DNA of 64,000 nt from Paenibacillus harenae DSM 16969. GTDB taxonomy: Bacteria > Bacillota > Bacilli > Paenibacillales > Paenibacillaceae. Under the pieces are notes generated by a model. It was not told the origin of the DNA. It did not search any database and worked only from the letters and a program-made list of their open reading frames with translations. The stretch lies in assembly GCF_000422465.1 (NCBI RefSeq), contig NZ_AULV01000020.1:1-64000 (forward strand), given 5' to 3'. This document shows positions 27,912-37,477 of this stretch, piece by piece. The translations under genes were made by a program, and so were the position numbers. The stretch's first letter is position 1, and the number at the start of each line of letters is the position of its first letter.

Positions 27912-29693
27912 TTACCCTTTCAGCAGCGGAATACGAATTTTCACTTTCGTGCCCTCTCCCGGCTCGCTCGTAATCGTCACTCCGTAAGCTTCCCCGTATA
28001 ACAGCTTAATTCGGTCATGCACGTTTTTTACGCCGATTCCCGTGAACAACTGCCGCTTGCTTTTTGGACGCGGGAGAAGATTGCCGGCGGAGGGGGCGTC
28101 CGCCATCCCGTCCCCGTCATCGACGACCTCGCAAACAAGCGCATCCCCCTCTTTCGCAACCATGATGTAAATGTGGCCCTCGGGCTTGTTGTTAAACGCA
28201 TGAAAAAAAGCGTTCTCGATAAACGGCTGGATGATCAGCTTCGGAACGTGGAAGCCCATACAGTCGGGTGCGATAAAATAGTTCACTTTAATCCGGTCGC
28301 CGTAACGGACGTGATTAATGAACACATAGTTTTTCATATTCACCAGCTCTTGGCTAAGGGGAATCGTCTCGCTGACATTGCCGATCGCGTTCTGGAGAAG
28401 CGAGATCAGCGCGTTGATCGTCTCCGCCGCCTTCTCCTTGCTGCCCCGCTGCACCATAAATTTCACCGAGGCCAGCGTATTATATAGAAAATGGGGGTTG
28501 ATTTGCTGCTGAAGCGCCTCCAGCTCCGCATTCCTCTGCTGCTTCTGCGTCTGAACGAGCTCCTTCACGTATTCCTGCAGCTCATCGAGCATATCGTTGA
28601 AGGCCTGTGCCAATTGACGCGTTTCATAGCTTCCTCCTACGGTCACGTGATGGTCGAATTCGTATTTCGATATCGTTGAAATTTGCTTCACCAGTCTCGT
28701 CAGCGATTTTGTCATCCTGCGGGAGATGACAAATACGATAATGACCGTCGCGAGCGTTATAGCCATGACGCTGAGCACGATCGTTTTCGTGTCGATCAAT
28801 TGGCCGATAGCCGTCTCTTTATCGATCAAATTCACCACATACAAGTCAAACGGCGTCAAATATTCGGAAAGCACCACTTGATCCTTGTCCATGATGTCCA
28901 CGTTTTTATAAGGAAGCCCCTGTTCCTCGATTTGTTCGGCGTATTGGAGAAGGTCGGCCGCGGGCTGTCCGATCCACTCCAGCCGGTTGGCCGATACGAT
29001 CGTCCCTTCTCTATCCAGCACGGCGACATCGTTGCCAAGGCTGGTATAGCTCTCATAGAAACGCCTGAATTCCCGTTCCGGTATCGAGAAATACATCGTG
29101 CCGTACACAAAATCGGTCCGGTCAATGAGCGCCTTAGAAGCGATGACCGTCGGTTTGGTTGCGGGATTACCGGAATGCGCCGCATCGTCATATTGGTAGA
29201 TCAGCCTGCGGGGCTCTTGAAGCGTCTTGGCCGTGACCGGATGATCGCGAAGCTCGGCATCGGTTAACGGCCAATAGGAGCGGTCGGATGCGTAGCTCCT
29301 GCCGTTCACTCCCGTAACCGTAATCCCCACCTCATACGCGTCAACACTTGAATTGAACCTTTCCATCTGCTGGCTCATGCTGTAATAAGCCTTGCTCCTG
29401 GCTATGGAGTCGCCGTCCCCTTCCGTCAGAAAACTGCGGACCGAGCCGCTCTGCGAAATATTATTGGACGTAATGACGATCGAATAATTGAAAGAATCCA
29501 GACTGCTCTTAATCTGCTCGATCACCTTGGAATTCGTAATGCTGAACGTCTCCATGAAGACCCTCTCCGACATATTGATTGTCGTCCACGTCGTCGTGAC
29601 CGATACGGTAACGATACTGACAACCATGATAATGAACATTTTGACAAACAGCCCGTTATATTTAAAGCGATCCAACAAACGTCTCATAACCAT
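27912..29693 (-). CDS. YesM-type sensor histidine kinase
   Basis: A 593-residue membrane kinase. It has a transmembrane helix near residue 15-38, an extracellular sensing domain (about 40-300), a second helix (about 300-322) and a HAMP region. The kinase domain has the phosphorylated histidine in QINPHFLYNTLASVKFM, the N box IENAFFHAF, the G1 box DDGDGMAD and the G2 region GIGVKNVHDRIKLLYGEAYG. ATG 29693 has GGGAAG close upstream; ATG 29687 is an alternative. It follows the response regulator by 8 nt and presumably senses the transported sugar or its binding protein. Confidence 0.93.
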   Translation of the reverse strand: MVMRRLLDRFKYNGLFVKMFIIMVVSIVTVSVTTTWTTINMSERVFMETFSITNSKVIEQIKSSLDSFNYSIVITSNNISQSGSVRSFLTEGDGDSIARSKAYYSMSQQMERFNSSVDAYEVGITVTGVNGRSYASDRSYWPLTDAELRDHPVTAKTLQEPRRLIYQYDDAAHSGNPATKPTVIASKALIDRTDFVYGTMYFSIPEREFRRFYESYTSLGNDVAVLDREGTIVSANRLEWIGQPAADLLQYAEQIEEQGLPYKNVDIMDKDQVVLSEYLTPFDLYVVNLIDKETAIGQLIDTKTIVLSVMAITLATVIIVFVISRRMTKSLTRLVKQISTISKYEFDHHVTVGGSYETRQLAQAFNDMLDELQEYVKELVQTQKQQRNAELEALQQQINPHFLYNTLASVKFMVQRGSKEKAAETINALISLLQNAIGNVSETIPLSQELVNMKNYVFINHVRYGDRIKVNYFIAPDCMGFHVPKLIIQPFIENAFFHAFNNKPEGHIYIMVAKEGDALVCEVVDDGDGMADAPSAGNLLPRPKSKRQLFTGIGVKNVHDRIKLLYGEAYGVTITSEPGEGTKVKIRIPLLKG

Positions 29694-29701
29694 CTCTTCC
29701 C

Positions 29702-31261
29702 TTATTTCATATATTGTCTGCGGTAACGGCTCGGGGACATGCCGGTCAGCTTCTTGAATACCTTGGTGAAATAACTGTGGTCGGAATAACCGACCAGGCC
29801 GCTGATTTCCGAAATCGTCGCTTCCCCGCCCCGAAGCAGCTCTGACGCCTTATCCGTTCTAACCCGGTGCAAATAATCGATAAAGCCCTCGTTGTTGTGG
29901 GAAGAGAAATAACTGGACAGATAGGACGGATTAAAATGAAAATGCTTGGCCATCTCCGTCAAGCTGAGCGGCTCCGCATAATGCTCGTCAATGTAATCAA
30001 GCAGCCGCTTCATATTCGCATTGCCGGCAGAAGCGGCTTTGCTCTCGATGCTTTTACCCGCCTCTGCGATAAAATCCTCGAGTTTCGCGATCGCTTCTTC
30101 GGCGTAACGGGAATCCTCGACCGCTTTGAAATACGCGTATTTACTTTTTTCCAGCTCTTTTATGTCATACGACATATTGCCCAGCAGCACGGTCATGTTA
30201 AAAATAAGATTGCCCAGAAACGACTTGAATTCGAACACGTCCGTTTTATAGTTGCCGGCCATGGCCCGGACATACCCGCGCAAATAACTGAACGCCGACT
30301 CGAAGCGCTCCCGCTTAAATTCGTCTGTGAACACATTTAAGTTAAAGCTGTCAGGCGCTGGCTGCGGTTCGGGCAGCTCGTTGTAGACCAATACTCTTTT
30401 CCCCTGCAAATAAAAGGAATAATCGAACAGCTTCAACAGGCTGTCTCTGTAGACCGTGCCCAGCTGCGAGAATTCGGCAAACGGCTCGCTGACGGCGAGG
30501 GCGGCACCCGAAGCGGCATCGGCAACGATATCGGCTATATGTCTTGCCAAGCCGTTCAGCCCGGGCCGATCATGCCGTTCCACATTCAGAAGCAGTGCCA
30601 CCCTATTCTCATCCGTGGGGAGCAGACGGAATGCGGCTCCGGGCATCCGCAGTCCGATTTCCATCTCCATCCGCTGCTTCAAGCCGTCGCAGCCGGCTCT
30701 CCATTGATCCTGCAGCCCCCGCAAATTGACGCCGAACAGACAGAACCAGGGGTGAGGAAATACGGCTGCCACCTCTTCCTCATCGTACTCCATCGTATAG
30801 CCGGAGATCATGCTCTCCATCAGCCTGTCCAGGGAGAAGCGATAGCGGCCTGCCGCTTCACTCGACCGAAGCATTGGAATTTTGTCCGCCGTCAGCTTCA
30901 AGACCGCAAGCAGATGCTGCAGATCCAGCTTCGGCTTCAAGATATAATCCGCAACCCCGCTTTGGAAGGTAGACCGGACATAATCGAATTCCCCGAAGCT
31001 GCTTAAGACGATCACTTCGATATCGGGATAATGCTGCTTGATTTGCTTGGTCAGCTCCTCGCCGTCCATGACGGGCATGACGATATCCGTTATGACGATG
31101 TGCGGCTGCAGCTCGCGAATCAGCTCCAGCGCCTCCATTCCGTTCGACGCTTCCCCTACGATAAGGAAGCCTTCGTGTTCCCAGTTCATAAAGTGCTTGA
31201 TTCCCTGCCGAATTAATACCTCGTCATCCACGATCAACACCTTGCAATATGTAAGCGTCAT
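29702..31261 (-). CDS. YesN-type response regulator with AraC DNA-binding domain
   Basis: A 519-residue regulator. The N-terminal receiver has VLIVDDE and the phosphoacceptor D59 (VITDIVMPVMDG). A long middle region (about 130-410) contains no recognised motif. The C-terminal AraC/XylS domain (about 415-519) shows MAKHFHFNPSYLSSYF and VGYSDHSYFTKVFKKLTGMSPSRYR. ATG 31259-31261 follows GGGAGGG by 9 nt; an ATG seven codons upstream lies before that site. It is the first gene of the locus and likely activates the sugar-uptake genes downstream. Confidence 0.94.
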   Translation of the reverse strand: MTLTYCKVLIVDDEVLIRQGIKHFMNWEHEGFLIVGEASNGMEALELIRELQPHIVITDIVMPVMDGEELTKQIKQHYPDIEVIVLSSFGEFDYVRSTFQSGVADYILKPKLDLQHLLAVLKLTADKIPMLRSSEAAGRYRFSLDRLMESMISGYTMEYDEEEVAAVFPHPWFCLFGVNLRGLQDQWRAGCDGLKQRMEMEIGLRMPGAAFRLLPTDENRVALLLNVERHDRPGLNGLARHIADIVADAASGAALAVSEPFAEFSQLGTVYRDSLLKLFDYSFYLQGKRVLVYNELPEPQPAPDSFNLNVFTDEFKRERFESAFSYLRGYVRAMAGNYKTDVFEFKSFLGNLIFNMTVLLGNMSYDIKELEKSKYAYFKAVEDSRYAEEAIAKLEDFIAEAGKSIESKAASAGNANMKRLLDYIDEHYAEPLSLTEMAKHFHFNPSYLSSYFSSHNNEGFIDYLHRVRTDKASELLRGGEATISEISGLVGYSDHSYFTKVFKKLTGMSPSRYRRQYMK

Positions 31262-31324
31262 TCCGACGATCCCTCCCTGCACCGTTCATGAAGTAGCTAT
31301 AGTATATACCTTCCTGCGCCAATA

Positions 31325-31368
31325 CAAAAAGAGCCCGGCCCCGGCGAGCAGCCGGAATCAGGCTCTTT
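31325..31368 (-). terminator. Terminator after speB
   Basis: Minus strand AAAGAGCC ... GGCTCTTT with an inner CCGG/CCGG pairing, followed by TTTGTATT; 21 nt after the speB stop. Confidence 0.85.
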
Positions 31369-31388
31369 GGTTCGATTAAGCGCAGGTA

Positions 31389-32258
31389 TTATTTCAAGAA
31401 GCCAAGCAGCATTTCGCGAATGACCTTCGCCGCCACGATTTGCGTCTGCTCGGTAGGGTCGTATGCCGGAGCTACCTCAACGAGGTCGCAGCCGACAACG
31501 TTAACGCCGGAGCGAGCTATGGCATGAACCGCTTCGATGAGCTCCTTCGACGTAATGCCGCCCGCTTCGGCGGTACCTGTGCCGGGCGCTGCCGAAGGAT
31601 CAAGCACGTCGATGTCGATCGTCAGGTAAACCGGGCGTCCCTCCAGCTCCGGGAGCACCTTCTTCAATGGCTCAAGCACCTCGAACGGATGGAAATTAAT
31701 GTTCTCGCGGGCGTATTGGAACTCCTCGCGGGAGCCGGAACGGATGCCGAACTGGTAAATGTTCTTGCCGCCCATCAGGCCGGAAGCCTTGCGGATCGGC
31801 GTCGAGTGCGACAGCGGCTCGCCTTCATACTGCTCGCGCAGATCGGCGTGAGCGTCGAAGTGAATGATCGCAAGATCGGGATATTTCTTGTATACCTCTT
31901 GGAAGACCGGCCAAGAAACAAGGTGCTCGCCGCCGAGTCCGACCGGCATCTTGCCGTCGTTCAGAACACCGCGCACGAATTCGCCGATAATCTCCAGGCT
32001 GCGGGCTGCATTGCCGAAAGGCAGCAGCAGATCTCCGGCATCAAAATATTCGATGTCCTCGAGACTGCGGTCTAAGTAGGGGCTGTACTCCTCCAGCCCG
32101 ATCGATACCTCGCGGATGCGGGGAGGACCGAAGCGCGAGCCCGGACGGAAGCTGACCGTGAAATCCATCGGCATGCCGTAGATGACCGCTTTGGACGCTT
32201 CATAGTTGTCGGAGCTCAGGATGAAGACGTTGCCGGAATATTTTTGATCCAATTTCAT
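31389..32258 (-). CDS. speB: Agmatinase
   Basis: Hydrolyses agmatine to putrescine and urea; an arginase-superfamily manganese enzyme of 289 residues. Metal ligands are in GGEHLVSWP, HFDAHADLR and TIDIDVLDPSAAPGTGTAEAGG. It follows speE by 37 nt and together they make spermidine from agmatine, as in Bacillus. Confidence 0.97.
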   Translation of the reverse strand: MKLDQKYSGNVFILSSDNYEASKAVIYGMPMDFTVSFRPGSRFGPPRIREVSIGLEEYSPYLDRSLEDIEYFDAGDLLLPFGNAARSLEIIGEFVRGVLNDGKMPVGLGGEHLVSWPVFQEVYKKYPDLAIIHFDAHADLREQYEGEPLSHSTPIRKASGLMGGKNIYQFGIRSGSREEFQYARENINFHPFEVLEPLKKVLPELEGRPVYLTIDIDVLDPSAAPGTGTAEAGGITSKELIEAVHAIARSGVNVVGCDLVEVAPAYDPTEQTQIVAAKVIREMLLGFLK

Positions 32259-32295
32259 GAGGCTTGTCCTCTCTTTCCTATAACGTACCGCTCGC

Positions 32296-33123
32296 TTACT
32301 TTACGAGGTCTTCGACAAATTTAGGCAGCACGAATGCGGCTTTGTGAAGGCGCGGCGTGTAATATTTCGTATCGATTTCCGGAATGGCCGACTCATCGAC
32401 GGCAAGCGGATCGTACTTCTTGCTGCCCATCGTGAAGGTCCACAGGCCGCTTGGGTACGTCGGAATATTCGCGCCGTATACGCGCACGATCGGGAATACT
32501 TCCTTTACGTCCTTGTTCACGCTCTGGATCAGCTCCGCTTTGAACCACGGGTTGTCCGTCTGCGCCACGAAGATGCCGTCTTCCTTCAAAGCTTCGTAGA
32601 TGCCCTGGTAGAAGCCGCGCGTGAACAGGTTCGCCGCAGGGCCGACTGGCTCGGTGGAATCGACCATAATAACGTCGTACGTATTTTTATGATCATGGAT
32701 ATGCATGAAACCGTCGTTCACAAGCACTTCAACGCGAGGGTTGTCGAGCTCGCCCGCGATGGTAGGCAAATATTTTTTCGAATATTCAATAACCTTGCCG
32801 TCGATGTCAACAAGCACCGCTTTCTTCACCTTCGGGTGCTTCATCACTTCGCGAATAACGCCGCCGTCGCCGCCGCCCACGACGAGCACATGCTCCGGAT
32901 TCGGGTGAGTGAAGAGAACCGGATGCGCGACCATCTCATGGTAAACAAACTCGTCCTTCACCGTGGTCATAACCATGCCGTCCAGCACCAGCATAGTGCC
33001 GAATTCTTCCGTTTCGATCATATCCAGCTGTTGAAAGTCCGTTTGTTCATTTACATACGTTTTCGTAATCTTCGCCGTAATGCCGAAGCTATCGGTTTGT
33101 TTCTCCGTATACCATAATTCCAT
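32296..33123 (-). CDS. speE: Spermidine synthase
   Basis: Transfers aminopropyl from decarboxylated SAM to putrescine. The 275 residues start [11 protein letters not shown]. The Rossmann-like core has [10 protein letters not shown], the glycine-rich [15 protein letters not shown] and the catalytic region [14 protein letters not shown] 33121-33123 is supported by AAAGAGGG upstream; in-frame codons further 5' precede no such site. It heads the speE-speB operon and diverges from pbpG, as in Bacillus. Confidence 0.97.
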   Translation of the reverse strand: MELWYTEKQTDSFGITAKITKTYVNEQTDFQQLDMIETEEFGTMLVLDGMVMTTVKDEFVYHEMVAHPVLFTHPNPEHVLVVGGGDGGVIREVMKHPKVKKAVLVDIDGKVIEYSKKYLPTIAGELDNPRVEVLVNDGFMHIHDHKNTYDVIMVDSTEPVGPAANLFTRGFYQGIYEALKEDGIFVAQTDNPWFKAELIQSVNKDVKEVFPIVRVYGANIPTYPSGLWTFTMGSKKYDPLAVDESAIPEIDTKYYTPRLHKAAFVLPKFVEDLVK

Positions 33124-33287
33124 GTCGCTGATCCCTCTTTCCTTCAATGGTTCAACCTGTATTATAGTTATTTGCTTCAAAAAAGCAACCTTTTCCAGCC
33201 TCCGCACAAAAAATTAATGTACCGCCGCCTCGCTCGTGAATAGCGCGAACCCCGTTTTTCCATACTAAGGAAAAGCGAAGGTTTGCG

Positions 33288-33304
33288 TATAAGTCGATCT
33301 TATA
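33288..33304. repeat. Small TATAAG hairpin in the pbpG leader
   Basis: TATAAG-TCGAT-CTTATA is a perfect 6-bp stem 42 nt before the pbpG start. It resembles the core hairpins of the dispersed repeat family but lacks the flanking block, so membership is uncertain. Confidence 0.35.
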
Positions 33305-33345
33305 GCGAAATTTGTAAATTTTGTAACCCGAAGGGAGCCTGCTCC

Positions 33346-35448
33346 ATGAAAAAGCCTTCCAACCGGCAGGGGAAGACCCGCCGCCGACCCGCTTTTCCTA
33401 GTATATCCGAGAGGTTTCTTCCCCATGTTCTACATATAAAAAATGGGCTGAAATGGTCTGCCGCCGTGTTCACGGTCTTCGTGCTTCTGTTCGCAGGCAC
33501 CCTTATTTATTTGCGGACACAAACGCTTCCGGCCGCCTCCATCAGCCAGACTTCGCAAATGGTCGACCTGCACGGCAACGTCATCGATACGTTCCACGCC
33601 GGCGAGAATCGCCGTTCCGTGCCGCTCGCCGATATATCCCATTACGTCGTCGATGCCACCTTGGCGATCGAAGACCGGCGCTTCTACGAGCATCGCGGCT
33701 TCGACATGAAGGGAATGGCGCGCGCCGTCATGGTGAACGTTCAGAGCATGTCCGCCCGTCAAGGCGCAAGCACGCTCACGCAGCAGCTGGCGAGAAATCT
33801 CTATTTGACGCATGAGCGGACATGGCAGCGCAAAATAAAGGAAGCGATGTATACCGTACAGCTGGAGATGAACTACTCCAAGGACGAGATCCTGGGCATG
33901 TACTTGAACCAAATTTATTACGGACACGGCTCGTACGGCATAGAAGCGGCGGCCATGATGTATTTCAACAAGCATGCCTCCGAGCTGTCGCTTGCGGAGA
34001 GCGCCATGCTGGCCGGCATTCCGAAGGGGCCGAAATACTATTCTCCTTATCTCAACATGAAAGCCGCGAAGGATCGCCAGCTTACGATCCTGCAGGCCAT
34101 GCTGGAAGGCGGCTCGATTACGGACGGGCAAAAAAGCGCCGCCTATGCGGAGGTGCTGAGCTTCCAGCCGCTCGGCTCTGGCCAGCAGGAAGGTTTTGCT
34201 CCGTACTTCCGCGACTATATCCGCTACATAGCGGTGGATAAGCTGGGTATTAACGAACAGCTGCTTAACGAGGGCGGCATTACGATTTATACCACGCTTG
34301 ATCCCGTCGCGCAGGCCGCTGCCGAGGAGGTCGTCGCCAAAGGAATTCCCGCAAGCTCGGAGCAGCAGGCCGCGCTTATCGCGATCGACCCCCGCACCGG
34401 CTATATAAAAGCGATGGTAGGCGGCCGCGACTATAAGAAGAACCAGTTTAACCGTGTTTTTGCCGACACGCGCCAGCCCGGCTCCTCGTTCAAGCCGTTC
34501 CTGTATTTGACCGCGCTGCGCAGCGGCTTCATGACGCCGGTGACACGCTTCAAGAGCGAGCCGACCGTCTTTACTTATGACGAAGGACGCAAAACCTACG
34601 AACCGCGGAATTACGGCGATAAATATTCGAACGACTATATCGACATGCGCAAGGCGCTCGCAAGCTCGGATAACATCTATGCGGTTAACACGATCATGAC
34701 GGTTGGCGCAGATAAGGTCATCGAAACCGCGAGAAAGCTCGGAATCGACAGTCCGATGCAGCCCGTTCCTTCGCTTGCGCTCGGCACCTCCCCGGTCAGT
34801 CCGTTCGAAATGGCTTCCGCCTTCGCTACTTTCGCCAATGGCGGCACCCGGGTCGAACCGGTTGCCATTACGCGGATCGAGGACCGCAAGGGACAAGTCT
34901 TATATGAAGCGAAGCATCAAGCCGAGCAAGTCATCGCCCCCGCCGAGGCTTATGTTATGACCAGCTTAATGGAAAGCGTATTTGAAGAAGGCGGCACGGC
35001 CCATCGCGTTTCTTCCGCCATCAAGCGGCCAGTTGCCGGCAAGACCGGAACGACGCCAACCGATGCGTGGCTGGTCGGTTATACGCCGGAGCTCACGACA
35101 GCCGTGTGGGTCGGATACGACAAGAACCGCAAGCTGACCGTTGCGGAGGCTTACCGCGCAGCGCCGATCTTTGCCCAGTTTACGGAAAAAGCGCTCAGCA
35201 CCGTTCCTCCGAAAATCTTCCCGATTCCGCAAGGGGTCGCTACGGTCTATATTGATCCGACCAGCGGAAAGCTTGCGGCGGAGACCTGCCCGAACAAGCG
35301 GCTGGAGAGCTTCCTTAGCGGCACGGAGCCGACGGAGGTATGCGGCGAGCCGGCAGCCGAGTCCGGCACGGACGGGCAGAAGGACGGTTCGGCGGAGAAG
35401 GGACGCCATTCGTGGTGGACCGACTTCAAGCGTTGGTGGACCGATTAA
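33346..35448 (+). CDS. pbpG: Class A penicillin-binding protein, PbpG-like
   Basis: A bifunctional peptidoglycan synthase of 700 residues. It has a cytoplasmic basic N-terminus, one membrane anchor (about 31-52), a GT51 glycosyltransferase domain with catalytic E109 in IEDRRFYEHRG and GASTLTQQLARN, and a transpeptidase domain with S380xxK (PGSSFKP) and the KTG box at 566 (KTGTTPTDAW). The Asp/Glu- and Lys-rich C-terminus is short. ATG 33346 follows GAAGGGAG. Its place beside speE-speB matches Bacillus pbpG (PBP2d), made during sporulation; that identity is by synteny. Confidence 0.93.
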   Translation: MKKPSNRQGKTRRRPAFPSISERFLPHVLHIKNGLKWSAAVFTVFVLLFAGTLIYLRTQTLPAASISQTSQMVDLHGNVIDTFHAGENRRSVPLADISHYVVDATLAIEDRRFYEHRGFDMKGMARAVMVNVQSMSARQGASTLTQQLARNLYLTHERTWQRKIKEAMYTVQLEMNYSKDEILGMYLNQIYYGHGSYGIEAAAMMYFNKHASELSLAESAMLAGIPKGPKYYSPYLNMKAAKDRQLTILQAMLEGGSITDGQKSAAYAEVLSFQPLGSGQQEGFAPYFRDYIRYIAVDKLGINEQLLNEGGITIYTTLDPVAQAAAEEVVAKGIPASSEQQAALIAIDPRTGYIKAMVGGRDYKKNQFNRVFADTRQPGSSFKPFLYLTALRSGFMTPVTRFKSEPTVFTYDEGRKTYEPRNYGDKYSNDYIDMRKALASSDNIYAVNTIMTVGADKVIETARKLGIDSPMQPVPSLALGTSPVSPFEMASAFATFANGGTRVEPVAITRIEDRKGQVLYEAKHQAEQVIAPAEAYVMTSLMESVFEEGGTAHRVSSAIKRPVAGKTGTTPTDAWLVGYTPELTTAVWVGYDKNRKLTVAEAYRAAPIFAQFTEKALSTVPPKIFPIPQGVATVYIDPTSGKLAAETCPNKRLESFLSGTEPTEVCGEPAAESGTDGQKDGSAEKGRHSWWTDFKRWWTD

Positions 35449-35519
35449 AACGGCGGTATGTGCAGCATCAAGAGAACCTCTGGATTGTCCTCGGGCACCG
35501 GGTTTTCCTGTCTGCTCAT
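35445..35519 (-). CDS. Possible 24-residue microprotein
   Basis: The open frame MSRQENPVPEDNPEVLLMLHIPPF has ATG 35517-35519 preceded by GAAAGGGG with 7-nt spacing. It ends at a TAA that overlaps the pbpG stop on the other strand. The minus strand upstream contains CATACTAA near 35565, which resembles -10 elements of forespore sigma factors, though no matching -35 stands out. I do not recognise the peptide, and it may be chance. Confidence 0.3.
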   Translation of the reverse strand: MSRQENPVPEDNPEVLLMLHIPPF

Positions 35520-35634
35520 CACGTTGCCCCTTTCCGGTTCTGCACGTATCTCTGGGTTAGTATGGCTATACACCTTTTTTCGGCTGGTCAACCGTGTATT
35601 TTTGTCCGAATTATGATCATAAAGTGAATTTTCT

Positions 35635-35664
35635 TTGAACAAATTCGCGTGATTATGGTATAGT
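35635..35664 (+). promoter_or_regulatory. Promoter of the small membrane protein gene
   Basis: -35 TTGAAC (35635-35640) and -10 TATAGT (35659-35664), 18 nt apart, 42 nt before the ATG at 35706. Confidence 0.55.
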
Positions 35665-35705
35665 AATTCTAAGAAAACACTTACAATTAACCGGGAGTGT
35701 TCATA

Positions 35706-35987
35706 ATGACGACGAAAACAGCAACAATCAGCCAGGTTCAGCCGTCGAAATCGGATGTCAAACGGCTTGTTAAAGCCATGACGGCAATCGCATGGGCCGT
35801 GCTCAGCATCGGCGTTCTGCTCTGCGCAGTTAATCTAAGCCACTTCAGCGATCAAAATGTCGGCCTAATGGTCGGTATCGGATTTCTAATCGGCAGCGTT
35901 CATATTTATGTCATCGGCACCGCGATCGGACTCGTTCACGCGCGGCTCCACCAGGAGACGCCGAAGATTGATCAGGGCGACGAATAA
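35706..35987 (+). CDS. Small membrane protein of unknown function
   Basis: A 93-residue protein with a short polar N-terminus and two hydrophobic segments (about 26-46 and 54-76), then a charged tail ending IDQGDE. ATG 35706 follows GGGAGTG by 6 nt; the frame extends three codons further up without support. It has its own promoter and terminator, so it is a single-gene unit. No family is recognised. Confidence 0.75.
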   Translation: MTTKTATISQVQPSKSDVKRLVKAMTAIAWAVLSIGVLLCAVNLSHFSDQNVGLMVGIGFLIGSVHIYVIGTAIGLVHARLHQETPKIDQGDE

Positions 35988-36006
35988 TTTTCGAATGTAA
36001 TGAAAG

Positions 36007-36047
36007 AAGACGTACTCACCGGCATCCGGTTTGTACGTCTTTTTTTT
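36007..36047 (+). terminator. Terminator after the small membrane protein gene
   Basis: AAGACGTAC ... GTACGTCTT is a perfect 9-bp stem with a 17-nt loop and a run of eight or more T. Confidence 0.93.
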
Positions 36048-36088
36048 ACAGTTAAATTTGAATCCGTTCCGGAAAGTCCTCGTCCGGA

Positions 36089-36363
36089 TTACCCATCGTT
36101 ATCGTTCGAATCCGCTGCGCCCGCAAGCTCCGCTCTCATCCGGACCTTAACGGAGGTGCCGATGCCAAGGTGGGAAGAGATACTTCATCCGTTACCTTCT
36201 CCGGCATACAGCTAGATGCGCTCATTGACGTTAAACAAACCGTATGAGCTTCCGTTGCCGTTATGGTCTCCCTTATCGTTCCTCTCCTCGGTCAACAGAC
36301 GCCGGGACAGCTCCTCGTCCATGCCGATGATGCAAAAAGTAACAGTTGTCGAAGCGGTGAACT
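36089..36363 (-). pseudogene. Decayed C-terminus of a YesM-type histidine kinase
   Basis: Translating the minus strand in one frame gives GMDEELSRRLLTEERNDK, then GNGSSYGLFNVNERI, a TAG, LYAGEGNG, a TGA, SISSHLGIGTSVKVRM and finally a TAA at 36089-36091. This follows the G1 and G2 boxes of YesM kinases; the intact kinase at 27.9-29.7 kb has GIGVKNVHDRIKLLYGEAYG and GEGTKVKIRI at the equivalent places. Two in-frame stops and the missing front part mean it is dead. It explains most of the gene-free gap 36048-36476. No remnant of a partner regulator was found. Confidence 0.75.
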
Positions 36364-36476
36364 TTCTTTTACAGAAAAAAGACGAATTATTGACGTAATT
36401 GTTAACCCCGCAGTTATTGCGCGCAGGATCTGCTATTGTAGTCGTAAGCAGTCATTTTGAGGAGTTGAAACGAGGT

Positions 36477-37454
36477 ATGAAACCGAATATTCGTATGCTG
36501 ACACCTGTGTTGTTTTTGCTGATGGCGATGACGCTTTCCGGCTGCGGCGAGCAATTTATCGTGCTTGACCCGAAAGGGCCGATCGGTGAATCACAGAAGG
36601 ATTTAATCTATATTACAACGCTGTTATGCGCCGTGGTTATCGTGCCGGTTCTCATTCTATCGGCGATCATCATCTGGCGTTACCGCGATAGGCCCGGCAG
36701 AAAAGCCGCTTATACGCCGGAGTGGGAGCATAGTACGAAGCTGGAGATTGTGTGGTGGGGCATTCCGATCATTATCATCCTCATCCTGGGGGTCGTTACG
36801 GTCAAATACACCTACGAGCTCGAGCCTTCCAAACCTATCGTCTCCGAGAAGGAGCCCGTTACGATTCAAGTTACGTCGCTCGATTGGAAGTGGCTGTTCA
36901 AATATCCGGAGGAAGGCATCGCAACCGTCAACTATCTTAAAATTCCGGAGGACGTGCCGGTGAAGTTCCAGCTCACGTCCGATAAGGCGATGAATTCCTT
37001 CTGGATTCCGCAGCTTGGCGGCCAAATCTACACGATGTCCGGCATGGCGATGACGCTGTTCCTGCAGGCGGATGAACCGGGCAGCTACTATGGCTCCGGC
37101 GCCAATTTCAACGGAAAAGATTTCGCCAAGATGACCTTCAAAGTCGATGCGACATCGGAAGAGGGATACCAGGCGTGGATCAATGAGGTGAAGGGCACTT
37201 CTCCTGCGCTTACCATGGACGGCTATGAGAAGCTGACCGAGCCCGGCTCGTCCGAGACGCTTCTGTTCTCAAGCTTCCCTGAAGGCCTGTTCGAAAAAGT
37301 CGTCACGCAATATGTGAACGGGGACGGCGGCGCACACCAGCATCACGGCGGCGATACGGCCGAGCAAGAGGATGAGGCTGCCGAGGCAGATGATTCCGCT
37401 TCACCGGATAGTACCGGAACCGAGTCCAACGCACACCATCATGCGGGTCATTAG
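36477..37454 (+). CDS. qoxA: Cytochrome aa3 quinol oxidase subunit II
   Basis: Subunit II of the menaquinol oxidase, 325 residues. It has a lipoprotein signal peptide with lipobox LSGC (Cys about 22) in MTLSGCGEQFIVLDPKGPIG, two membrane helices (about 42-67 and 95-115), then an extracellular cupredoxin domain (TSLDWKWLFKYPEEGIATVN, PQLGGQIYTMSGMA). The Cys/His ligands of a CuA site are absent, so it oxidises quinol, not cytochrome c. The tail after residue 290 is acidic and His-rich (HQHHGGD, HHHAGH). ATG 36477 is chosen; GAGGAG lies 12 nt upstream and GAGG directly before it. Confidence 0.95.
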   Translation: MKPNIRMLTPVLFLLMAMTLSGCGEQFIVLDPKGPIGESQKDLIYITTLLCAVVIVPVLILSAIIIWRYRDRPGRKAAYTPEWEHSTKLEIVWWGIPIIIILILGVVTVKYTYELEPSKPIVSEKEPVTIQVTSLDWKWLFKYPEEGIATVNYLKIPEDVPVKFQLTSDKAMNSFWIPQLGGQIYTMSGMAMTLFLQADEPGSYYGSGANFNGKDFAKMTFKVDATSEEGYQAWINEVKGTSPALTMDGYEKLTEPGSSETLLFSSFPEGLFEKVVTQYVNGDGGAHQHHGGDTAEQEDEAAEADDSASPDSTGTESNAHHHAGH

Positions 37455-37477
37455 CCCATAACGAAAGGAGACCCCTC

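Noticed and set aside
33430-34896. 488-codon minus-strand frame antisense to pbpG
   Set aside because: It lies wholly opposite a clear class A PBP and has no family motif.
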